This document shows positions 1 to 6,599 of a DNA stretch of 6,770 nucleotides, piece by piece. This DNA is from Oscillospiraceae bacterium. GTDB lineage: Bacteria > Bacillota > Clostridia > Oscillospirales > Ruminococcaceae. The stretch spans positions 1-6,770 of the forward strand of contig JAEDLA010000081.1 of NCBI GenBank assembly GCA_016295545.1, in the 5' to 3' direction. How positions within the stretch are numbered: position 1 is the first letter of the stretch; each line of letters starts with the position of its first letter. Under the pieces are notes generated by a model, which was not told the origin of the DNA, did no database searches, and saw only the letters and a program-made list of their open reading frames with translations. The position numbers and the translations under genes were made by a program.

Positions 1-35
1 CCAAAAACCCCGATTTCGGAGAAGAAATCGGGGTT
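1..35 (-). terminator. Rho-independent terminator after the transposase
   Basis: Positions 6-17 and 24-35 form a perfect 12-bp stem (AACCCCGATTTC against GAAATCGGGGTT) with a 6-nt loop. Read on the minus strand, the GC-rich stem runs into GGGGTTTTTGG, giving a short U tract. It begins 10 nt after the transposase stop codon, which is where an intrinsic terminator for that gene should be. Confidence 0.85.
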
Positions 36-45
36 GAAGTTTTAA

Positions 46-1449
46 TCAAAGATGAAAACAGGCAAAAATTCTTGAAAACAGCGGAAAAATGAAGTGAAAG
101 CGGAGATGTTCGTCCTCATTCCATCTCCTAATTGCGAACTTTTTCAAGTTCATGGCAGCAAATTTAAGCCTGACCCAAATTGTTACATGGGAGAGGCCAC
201 GGTGAAGTGTATAACGCATACCATATTTTTCTTTTGCATCTGCGAAAACTCGCTCTATTGTTTCTTTTCGTTTCTCATAAAGCTTCTTGTACTTCGGAGT
301 ATGACGAATATCTTCGGCAAAATCAAGATATTCACTCCAGATATGTTTTGTTACTGTTTTCTCACATTTGGCATTTCTTGTACATACGCTTCTTGAGGGA
401 CAATTTTTGCAGATTTCAGGATTGCTTTTGAATTCTCTGTATCCGTCACGGTTGATTGTTGAAAAGTTTAAAACTTGATTTTCAGGACAAATCACACAGT
501 TATAGTATTCATCATAAATATAATCATATGGTCTGAGGAAGCCTTTTGCTCCCATTGGTCTTTTGTATGGTAATACTGGTATTCTTCCGTCATCAGTTAC
601 TTTTTTGCATATCCATGGTGTTTTATATCCTGCATCCATTACACAGGCGTTTATTTCAGGAAATCGCTTAGCAAGTCTGTCATAAAGCCCATCGAAAGCT
701 ACGCTGTCATGAACATTTCCAGGATTTACAGTTACATCCATAACATATCCATGCTTATCACAAGCTGTCTGTGCTGTATATGCCATACACTTTTTATGTT
801 TACCTTTGTGGAAAACTCCGCATTCCGGGTCTGTCGTTGATTCTGTTACTTCCTTTTCCTCAGGAGCTTTTGGACTCTCAAAAGGCTTCTTTCCGTTGTT
901 TTCACGTTCTTCATTTATTTCTTTCATAAGCTGCTCTTCATATATTTTTGCAGCTCTGGGTACAGCTTTCTTTATTACTTTCTTTGTGTTTGCATTTGCT
1001 TTGATATGTGTGCCGTCAATGAACACATCCTCTGGTGAGAGATAGCCTGCATTATTAATTTCATCAAGAATCCAGAAAAATATTGCTTCTACTACTTCGG
1101 GTGTATATCTGTTTCTGAAATTATAGCTGAGTGTTGAAAAGTGAGGTGTCTGCTCATTCAGAAGATAGCCTAAAAACCAACGGTATGCTACGTTTAATCT
1201 TACTTCCTCCGCTGTTTTTCTGAGTGAAGGTATGCCGAAAAGATGCTGTATCAGTATCATTTTGAACAGCACCACCGGATCTATGCTCGGTCTTCCATTA
1301 TCAGCACAATATAAATCTCCCACAAGGTCATATATATGCGTAAAATCTATTACTCTGTCTATTTTCCTTAGTATGTGATCTTCCGGAACTAACTCCTCGA
1401 TACATATCATCTCATATTGTCCTCGTTCTTCTGCTTTCGTTGCCAGCAT
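46..1449 (-). CDS. IS1182-family DDE transposase
   Basis: This protein would catalyse cut or copy transposition of its own insertion sequence. Counting from the chosen ATG it has 467 residues, a normal length for the family. The N-terminal transposase domain (DUF772 type, about residues 15-100) includes RPSIDPVVLFKMILIQHLFG. The DDE residues are D145 (FIDGTHIKANANTKK), D272 (VMDAGYK) and E399 (TIERVFADAKEKYGMRY). A charged, lysine- and glutamate-rich linker covers about 165-220. A cysteine cluster (C318, C321, C347, C350, C356, C362) looks like a zinc-ribbon insertion before the catalytic glutamate. An upstream in-frame GTG at 1456-1458 lies inside the AAGGTGA ribosome binding site (1455-1461), which is spaced correctly for the ATG at 1447-1449, so the ATG is preferred. 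There is no frameshift or internal stop. Family assignment rests on the FIDGTHIKANANTKK and ERVFADAKEKYGMRYT blocks. Confidence 0.93.
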   Translation of the reverse strand: MLATKAEERGQYEMICIEELVPEDHILRKIDRVIDFTHIYDLVGDLYCADNGRPSIDPVVLFKMILIQHLFGIPSLRKTAEEVRLNVAYRWFLGYLLNEQTPHFSTLSYNFRNRYTPEVVEAIFFWILDEINNAGYLSPEDVFIDGTHIKANANTKKVIKKAVPRAAKIYEEQLMKEINEERENNGKKPFESPKAPEEKEVTESTTDPECGVFHKGKHKKCMAYTAQTACDKHGYVMDVTVNPGNVHDSVAFDGLYDRLAKRFPEINACVMDAGYKTPWICKKVTDDGRIPVLPYKRPMGAKGFLRPYDYIYDEYYNCVICPENQVLNFSTINRDGYREFKSNPEICKNCPSRSVCTRNAKCEKTVTKHIWSEYLDFAEDIRHTPKYKKLYEKRKETIERVFADAKEKYGMRYTLHRGLSHVTIWVRLKFAAMNLKKFAIRRWNEDEHLRFHFIFPLFSRIFACFHL

Positions 1450-1454
1450 TTCCT

Positions 1455-1461
1455 TCACCTT
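1455..1461 (-). promoter_or_regulatory. Ribosome binding site that decides the transposase start
   Basis: AAGGTGA on the minus strand matches the 16S anti-Shine-Dalgarno sequence and lies 5 nt before the ATG at 1447-1449. The in-frame GTG at 1456-1458 is part of this site and has no well-spaced site of its own. Confidence 0.7.
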
Positions 1462-1472
1462 CCTATTTTTTT

Positions 1473-1501
1473 ATTATACCACATTTACGCAAAAAAGCCA
1501 A
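1473..1501 (-). promoter_or_regulatory. Transposase promoter (extended -10)
   Basis: On the minus strand, TTGGCT (1496-1501) serves as a -35 box. It is followed after 17 nt by a perfect TATAAT (1473-1478), which is preceded by TGG and so forms a TGn extended -10. The predicted transcript start is near 1466, leaving a very short leader of about 17 nt before the ATG, with the ribosome binding site inside it. The -35 box lies in one arm of the hairpin at 1492-1519. Confidence 0.75.
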
Positions 1502-1519
1502 GCTTTCGCTTGACTTTTT
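1491..1519 (-). terminator. Hairpin with GAAA loop overlapping the IS promoter; probable insulator
   Basis: Positions 1492-1503 pair with 1508-1519 across a 4-nt loop. As minus-strand RNA the loop is GAAA, a GNRA tetraloop closed by C-G. The one imperfect position (1498/1513) is a G-U wobble on that strand but a C-A mismatch in plus-strand RNA. The stem ends in a run of six U on the minus strand. It therefore reads as a terminator for transcripts entering the insertion sequence from the gdhA side. It also has CTTTTT on the plus strand, so weak bidirectional action is possible. Confidence 0.65.
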
Positions 1520-1529
1520 CGACAGACTG

Positions 1530-1563
1530 ATCCCTGCAAGAAAATAGTTCTTGCAGGGATTTT
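1530..1563 (+). terminator. Strong plus-strand terminator-like hairpin beside the IS end
   Basis: A perfect 13-bp stem (ATCCCTGCAAGAA, 1530-1542, against 1548-1560) with a 5-nt AATAG loop is followed by TTTT on the plus strand. The minus strand lacks a U tract after it. No plus-strand gene precedes it inside this window, so it may serve a gene now separated by the insertion sequence, or it may be a hairpin the element inserted beside. Confidence 0.6.
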
Positions 1564-1586
1564 AACTATATTAATTTTTAAAGAAC

Positions 1587-1776
1587 ATCAATTTTATCTG
1601 TATGGCAATATTTAAGAGAACCTGTCTTCTTAACTATTGCCCAAGAACAACGTTTCTTTGAACCCTTTCCTCATCTTGAATATACCCCTTCACGGGGTAT
1701 ATTCAAGATGAGACGTGGGATTCCAAAGGGACTTTGTCCCTTTGGCAGGGGGTAAAGGGGGACAGCGTCCCCCTTA
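1587..1776 (+). repeat. Structured intergenic repeat, copy 1 (three hairpins)
   Basis: This copy begins with an AT-rich 5' part (1587-1670) that aligns loosely with 6600-6681; for example, 1587-1616 matches 6600-6629 at 23 of 30 positions. Hairpin I is a perfect 18-bp stem (1671-1688 with 1694-1711, loop TTCAC). A spacer GACGTGGGATT (1712-1722) leads to hairpin II, a perfect 10-bp stem (1723-1732 with 1736-1745, loop TTT). After GCAGGGGGT comes hairpin III, a perfect 9-bp stem (1755-1763 with 1767-1775, loop AGC). Positions 1708-1751 match the second copy at 42 of 44 bases. The element lies 37 nt beyond the gdhA stop codon, antisense to gdhA. I cannot name this family; the function is unknown. 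Confidence 0.88.
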
Positions 1777-1812
1777 AATATCTGCCGTAGAAATAAAAGC
1801 TGACTTGTTCAA

Positions 1813-3182
<1,370 letters not shown>

Positions 3183-3191
3183 AAAAAAATT

Positions 3192-3236
3192 CTGCATAAA
3201 GCAGTAAATATATCATAGCACAGTAAAAATGCTATG
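3192..3236 (-). promoter_or_regulatory. Inverted repeats in the gdhA leader
   Basis: Two dyads lie in the leader. CATAGCA (3214-3220) pairs with TGCTATG (3230-3236) over a 9-nt loop, starting only a few bases after the predicted transcript start. CTGC (3192-3195) pairs with GCAG (3201-3204) over a 5-nt loop, about 10 nt before the ribosome binding site. The first could be an operator at the start site or a 5' stabilising stem; the second is short and may be chance. ATAGC is also directly repeated at 3231-3240. Confidence 0.45.
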
Positions 3237-3246
3237 CTATATTAAA

Positions 3247-3275
3247 ATTATAACACTCGGAAATTAATTTTGCAA
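3247..3275 (-). promoter_or_regulatory. gdhA promoter
   Basis: On the minus strand, TTGCAA (3270-3275) is a -35 box, separated by exactly 17 nt from a perfect TATAAT (3247-3252). Transcription should start near 3240, giving a leader of about 75 nt. The promoter lies in the 194-nt gap after folC, so gdhA does not depend on the upstream operon, although no convincing GC-rich terminator separates them. Confidence 0.82.
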
Positions 3276-3359
3276 TACTTTATTGCGGTAAAATCCTTAA
3301 AAAAGAAACTTTTTGTTAAACAACGACATTTTTTTATAAATTACAGAAAAAACTATGGT

Positions 3360-4634
3360 TTATTCTGACGAATCACCGAATTGATTAAGGTAATCGCTTG
3401 CAAGGTATAGCGAGCCTGATATTACAGCAATACCATTACATTCAAGGGCAAGCTTTTTTGCCGTAAATACGGCTGTTTTCAGGGAACTGCATGGTTCAGC
3501 GGAGGTATATTCTGACGCAATTTCCGCAAGCTTTTCTGCTGGAACAGCGTTGTCTGCAAAGTCGTCCACGAGAAAAATTTTTTCCGACAGAGCGGAGATT
3601 TTTTCAACTCCGGACTTATAATCCTTTGAATCCACCATACCCATGACGGTTATGATTTTTTTGCCCTGAAGTTTAAGGTTGTCAAGCACTCTGCTGAGTG
3701 ACGTGATTCCAGCCGGATTATGACCTCCGTCAACGATAACGGGGGGATTTTCAGGGATATACTGAATTCTTCCTTTGACCTTAACAGTCTCAATTGAGCG
3801 GCGGATTGCTTCTTCAGTCACCCAGAAATATTTTTTTCTCAGGCAGCGGCATACTTCAATGGCAGTCACAGCATTGCAGGGCTGATGAAATCCGAGCATA
3901 GCTGTTTTGAACCTTTCACCTTTATAAATAAAGGGATTTCCGGTTATTTCCATAGCCTGATATTTAAAATCCCTGTAATCGGGAATAATAAGCTCACTTT
4001 TTTTTTCAAGAGCAGTCCGCCTTATGATATCAGCTACATTTTTATTATTGTCCATTGACAGAACGGCAGTTGAGCCGTTTTTGATGATACCGGCTTTCTG
4101 CTCTGCAATTTTCTCAATGGTATCACCGAGAATTGCCGTGTGGTCAAGGGAAATTGATGTTATTACGGACACGAGAGGAGGGGGGATAACATTTGTAGAG
4201 TCAAGAAGTCCTCCTATACCTGTTTCAAGCACCACAATATCACATTTTTCACGACTGAACCAAAGAAAAGCAATTGCCATTGATATTTCAAACTGGGAAT
4301 ATTTTCTTTCCGCAACGTGTTCCGCAACAAAGCCGCAAATCTCAGAAAGGGAGTTTTCATCGATTTCACGGTCATTTATGCGGATTCTGTCTGTGTAATG
4401 GGTAACAAAGGGCGAGGTGAATTTCCCTGTTTTGTATCCTGAAAGCTCCAGAGCCTTTGAAATATATTCAAGGGTAGAACCTTTTCCGTTAGTACCGGCA
4501 ATATGAACAAATTTCAGGTCATTCTGAGGATTTCCTATACGCTCCATAAGCTCATTTGCACGGGAAAGGTCAGTAACCTTTGCCCCAAGCCGGCTGTAGG
4601 AGCCTATGAAGTCCATGCACTGCTTAAAATTCAT
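3360..4634 (-). CDS. folC: Folylpolyglutamate synthase (FolC family)
   Basis: This cytoplasmic ligase uses ATP to add glutamate to folates, which keeps them in the cell and makes them good cofactors. Some family members also make dihydrofolate from dihydropteroate. It has 424 residues, the usual length. The P-loop is AGTNGKGS (46-53). ETGIGGLLDSTNVI (137-150) is the Mur-ligase-type block, and LDHTAILG (163-170) and EQKAGIIK (178-185) follow, with K180 the likely carbamylated lysine. LGFHQPCNA (247-255) and DGGHNP (302-307) mark the C-terminal domain. The C-terminal GSLYLAS (407-413) resembles the Lactobacillus casei enzyme. L144 replaces the arginine common in GGRLDATN; the L. casei enzyme also lacks it, so this is not a defect. 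The ATG overlaps the end of the Dabb gene by 11 nt and has no good ribosome binding site, which suggests translational coupling. Whether it is mono- or bifunctional cannot be told. Confidence 0.95.
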   Translation of the reverse strand: MNFKQCMDFIGSYSRLGAKVTDLSRANELMERIGNPQNDLKFVHIAGTNGKGSTLEYISKALELSGYKTGKFTSPFVTHYTDRIRINDREIDENSLSEICGFVAEHVAERKYSQFEISMAIAFLWFSREKCDIVVLETGIGGLLDSTNVIPPPLVSVITSISLDHTAILGDTIEKIAEQKAGIIKNGSTAVLSMDNNKNVADIIRRTALEKKSELIIPDYRDFKYQAMEITGNPFIYKGERFKTAMLGFHQPCNAVTAIEVCRCLRKKYFWVTEEAIRRSIETVKVKGRIQYIPENPPVIVDGGHNPAGITSLSRVLDNLKLQGKKIITVMGMVDSKDYKSGVEKISALSEKIFLVDDFADNAVPAEKLAEIASEYTSAEPCSSLKTAVFTAKKLALECNGIAVISGSLYLASDYLNQFGDSSE

Positions 4635-4926
4635 AGTCGATGCAGGCTCTGCTTATCTTGACTGTGCTGATAAACTGACCGAATTTTTTATGTGCCGGAT
4701 GAACCTGATAAGCATTCAGATCGTCAATTGTGTCAAAATCGCAGATAAGGGAAATAGTGTAGTTATCCTGAGGAGCCTCCTGCGAATTGAAAACTACTTC
4801 TCCTTTTTTTATCTGCGGAACATTTTTTAATACGTCGTTAAAGCGTTCTTTGGCTTCTGCGGCATTTTCGTACTCACTTTTTCCGTTTGTATCGCACAGC
4901 TTGAACATTACTATATGTTTTATCAT
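4624..4926 (-). CDS. Dabb (stress-responsive A/B barrel) domain protein
   Basis: This is a 100-residue single-domain protein of the dimeric alpha/beta-barrel type (Dabb, PF07876). The start MIKHIVMFKL (1-10) and the later AYQVHPAHKKF (72-82) are the typical family blocks. A predicted helix at about 16-35 and strands KGEVVF and TISLICDF lie between them. There is no signal peptide or membrane segment. Members have been linked to stress responses or to aromatic-product chemistry, but most bacterial ones have no known substrate, so no reaction is assigned here. A ribosome binding site AAAGGAGAA overlaps the last codons of the DUF5662 gene, only 4 nt separate the two genes, and the stop codon overlaps the folC start. 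It is therefore a firm member of this operon. Confidence 0.9.
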   Translation of the reverse strand: MIKHIVMFKLCDTNGKSEYENAAEAKERFNDVLKNVPQIKKGEVVFNSQEAPQDNYTISLICDFDTIDDLNAYQVHPAHKKFGQFISTVKISRACIDYEF

Positions 4927-4930
4927 TTGA

Positions 4931-5482
4931 TTATTCTCCTTTATTTTTTAAATTTCTGCGTTCATTTCTGATATAGGCAAAGGTTGCCTTTTCACCTTTT
5001 TCCGCAAGCATGGTAAGCAGCATTTCCAGCTTGTCTGAGGTTTGCGGCTCGATTATCCTGCGGGCTTTTCCACGCATGAAATACTCCAGCGGCATGGCAT
5101 CGTCATAATTTTTCTTGTTGTATGTTTTTGAAGCGGCAACTCTGTCACAGAACATCTCATAAATATACACATCGGGCATTCTGACCGGTTCAATTTTTTT
5201 TGAAACAGGGTTGTAGTCCGTCCAGTATTCAAAATGATGACGGTTTCTGCCCTTGTGGTGCATCCATGCTCTGGAATATCCATAGGTCTCACGCTCTTTT
5301 TCGTTGGGACTGCGGCAGCCCTGATAATATTTAACACCCGGAATAAATTCAGTGGGTGAGAATTTTGACAGATCGTGATTAAGTCCACGCCAGATAATTC
5401 CGGCTTTCACGCAGTTTATCAGTACTCTGTGTCTGTGGACTGCAACGGTTTTGAGGTGACCGAAAAAATTATGTATAAGCAT
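4931..5482 (-). CDS. DUF5662-family protein, function unknown
   Basis: This 183-residue soluble protein looks like the clostridial DUF5662 family; I know no proven function. The conserved part is rich in possible metal ligands: HRHRV (16-20), GLNHDLSKFSPTEF (33-46), WMHHKGRNRHHFEYW (73-87) and D113 in MFCDRVAASKTY. The pattern of His and Asp residues on helices (H16, H18, H36, D37, H75, H76, H82, H83, E85) suggests an HD-like metal-dependent site, possibly a hydrolase. That is inference only. The C-terminus (about 145-183) is helical and ends in a basic tail. The start is supported by CAGGAGA 10 nt upstream, inside the last codons of the regulator gene, and the ATG follows the regulator stop after a single base, so translation is probably coupled. 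Confidence 0.85.
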   Translation of the reverse strand: MLIHNFFGHLKTVAVHRHRVLINCVKAGIIWRGLNHDLSKFSPTEFIPGVKYYQGCRSPNEKERETYGYSRAWMHHKGRNRHHFEYWTDYNPVSKKIEPVRMPDVYIYEMFCDRVAASKTYNKKNYDDAMPLEYFMRGKARRIIEPQTSDKLEMLLTMLAEKGEKATFAYIRNERRNLKNKGE

Positions 5483-5483
5483 A

Positions 5484-6542
5484 TTAAATAGTCTCCTGAG
5501 CGGAAAAATCTCCGTAAAGACCTCTTATATCGAGGACGGATTGTTTTTCGATAAGCTTTCCTGTGATGATTCGTCTGCCTGCTGAGTAGTCCAGATTTTC
5601 AAGCTTTCGTGCAATAATTTCCACAGCAGTTTCAGCCATTTTTTCAATATTGACTTCAATTGTTGTAATAGGAGGAATGCAGATGCTTGAAACCGTATAG
5701 TTATCATACCCCACAACGGAAATATCCTCAGGAACTCTCAGTCCCTTGCTTTTCAGGGCAGTTATCACACGGAAAGCTGTTTCGTCACAATTGCAGACAA
5801 AGGCAGTAGGCATATCCTTAGGCAGGTCGATTTTTGAATAAAGAACTCCGCCCTCATCACGGTCGTCAAGAGTCCATTCCTGATGATAGGGGATATTATT
5901 CTCGATAAGACACTTTATATAGCCAAGAAAGCGGTCGTGAATACTGCTTGTGGCTGTAATAGTGCCGAAGAAGCCGATTTTTCTGTGACCGTTTCTGATA
6001 AGGTAGTCGGTAAGCAGATAGCCGCCCTGATAGCTGTCAGAATTAACGGAATCTATGTCAAACCGGCTGTCGTAAAAGTCAACAAAAACAACAGGAAGCT
6101 CGATTTTGCTCAGCAGCTCGATGTAATTCCGCTTTATCTGACCAATGACCATAATGCCGTCAATTTTATTTTCGCTTATCATTTTGGGAAGAACGGAATC
6201 CCTTTCACTGCTGACTGATACACTTTCGTAGACGGTGTAAATATTAAGCTCGGAAAGTCTGTTTGAGATACCGGCTGTAAGCTCCCAGTAAAAAGTACCT
6301 CTGTAGCCGACAAACTTTTCCGAAGTAAGAATACCCACACTTTTTCCGGGCTTCATGCTGTAGGAGCTTTTTTTGCTGTTTCTTGTATTTGAGGGCTTAT
6401 AACCCATATTTCTGGCAGTTTCACAGATTTTTTGTCTCAGTTGACTGCTTACGCCGTCACGTCCGGCAAGAGCGTTGGAGACAGTTACTACGCTGACGCC
6501 CAGTTCACGGGCGATATCGATCATTTTTACGCCGTTTTTCAA
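5484..6542 (-). CDS. LacI-family transcriptional regulator, TTG start
   Basis: This is a DNA-binding repressor or activator that senses a small ligand, often a sugar. From the chosen TTG at 6540-6542 it has 352 residues. The start MKNGVKMIDIARELGVS gives the normal LacI N-terminus, with the helix-turn-helix at about 6-25 (DIARELGVSVVTVSNAL) and the hinge-side helix at about 36-51 (RQKICETARNMGYKPS). The periplasmic-binding-protein-like domain runs from about 68 (SVGILTSE) with typical blocks DGIMVIG, VVFVDF, NGHRKIGFFG, HDRFLGY, FVCNCDETAF and DISVVGYDN. A TTG at 6555-6557 extends the frame by 5 codons but has no ribosome binding site; AGGTGAT at 6547-6553 fits the 6542 start. An ATG at 6522-6524 would cut close to the recognition helix. 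The ligand cannot be read from sequence. It is first in the operon with DUF5662, Dabb and folC, so self-control is plausible. Confidence 0.92.
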   Translation of the reverse strand: MKNGVKMIDIARELGVSVVTVSNALAGRDGVSSQLRQKICETARNMGYKPSNTRNSKKSSYSMKPGKSVGILTSEKFVGYRGTFYWELTAGISNRLSELNIYTVYESVSVSSERDSVLPKMISENKIDGIMVIGQIKRNYIELLSKIELPVVFVDFYDSRFDIDSVNSDSYQGGYLLTDYLIRNGHRKIGFFGTITATSSIHDRFLGYIKCLIENNIPYHQEWTLDDRDEGGVLYSKIDLPKDMPTAFVCNCDETAFRVITALKSKGLRVPEDISVVGYDNYTVSSICIPPITTIEVNIEKMAETAVEIIARKLENLDYSAGRRIITGKLIEKQSVLDIRGLYGDFSAQETI

Positions 6543-6546
6543 ACTT

Positions 6547-6553
6547 ATCACCT
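6547..6553 (-). promoter_or_regulatory. Ribosome binding site that sets the TTG start of the regulator
   Basis: AGGTGAT on the minus strand is an extended match to the 16S 3' end and lies 4 nt before TTG (6540-6542). The alternative starts (TTG 6557, GTG 6551, ATG 6524) have no comparable site. Confidence 0.72.
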
Positions 6554-6561
6554 GCAATTTT

Positions 6562-6574
6562 TTTGCAGTGCAAA
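6562..6574. promoter_or_regulatory. Candidate operator, 13-bp palindrome in the regulator leader
   Basis: TTTGCA-G-TGCAAA is a perfect 6-bp inverted repeat with a single central base, 20 nt upstream of the TTG start. Further TTGCAG/CTGCAA half-sites surround it (6552-6557, 6578-6583). Size and place suit self-regulation by a LacI-family dimer, but it lacks the central CG common in LacI operators, so the link is an inference. Confidence 0.45.
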
Positions 6575-6591
6575 GGACTGCAAGGTATAAT
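6563..6591 (+). promoter_or_regulatory. Possible plus-strand promoter facing repeat copy 2
   Basis: TTGCAG (6563-6568) and a perfect TATAAT (6586-6591) are 17 nt apart on the plus strand. A transcript would start near 6598, at the edge of the repeat, and read through it. The -35 box overlaps the palindrome at 6562-6574. The AT-rich context makes chance matches likely. The minus-strand promoter for the regulator is not clear; weak boxes such as TTATAC (6585-6590) overlap the same place. Confidence 0.35.
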
Positions 6592-6599
6592 TCATAGAA

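Larger units (their letters stand above)
1..1529 (-). mobile_element. IS1182-family insertion sequence, left tip outside the window
   Basis: The element contains one intact DDE transposase gene, a terminator after its stop codon, and its own promoter at the right side. The right boundary is an estimate: the AT-rich, hairpin-bearing stretch ending near the minus-strand sequence CAGTCTGTCGAAAAAG (about 1514-1529) looks like an insertion sequence end, and a different hairpin starts at 1530. The matching inverted repeat is not found between 1 and 45, so the left end must lie before position 1 and the terminal repeats cannot be confirmed here. No target duplication can be assessed. The intact reading frame and promoter suggest a recent, possibly active copy. 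Confidence 0.72.

Noticed and set aside
94..431. Plus-strand open frames opposite the transposase 3' half (also 806-1045).
   Set aside because: They are antisense to an intact transposase with all catalytic residues, and show no recognisable domain.
1530..1600. Shared CTGCAA...TTGCAG inverted repeats at similar distances before both repeat copies (1535-1557 and 6552-6568), perhaps part of the element.
   Set aside because: The DNA between these and the repeat does not align, spacing of the arms differs, and in copy 1 the arms belong to a longer terminator stem; coincidence is likely.
1708..1755. A small plus-strand frame in both repeat copies (ATG to TAA, 15 codons in copy 1, 16 in copy 2, at 6717-6767), reading MRRGIPKG then CPFGRG.
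   Set aside because: The frame is conserved simply because the DNA core is 42/44 identical. It lies within hairpin arms, has no ribosome binding site with normal spacing, and the single codon difference gives no sign of selection on protein.
1587..1776. CRISPR repeat or riboswitch interpretation of the structured repeat.
   Set aside because: There are only two copies 5 kb apart with no spacer array. The copies lie antisense to the adjacent genes, so they are not leaders of those genes, and I do not recognise any known riboswitch core.
3300..3359. A rho-independent terminator after folC.
   Set aside because: There are several T runs but no GC-rich stem before them; only weak AT pairings such as GTTGTTTAAC were found.
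3360..4634. folC as an inactive paralogue because GGLLDSTN lacks the usual arginine.
   Set aside because: All other catalytic blocks are intact and the Lactobacillus casei enzyme also lacks this arginine.
5883..6218. Plus-strand open frame of 111 codons opposite the LacI-type regulator, and similar ones opposite folC (4024-4398) and the Dabb gene (4606-4830).
   Set aside because: These are antisense shadows with no supporting ribosome binding site or domain; the minus-strand frames explain the DNA.
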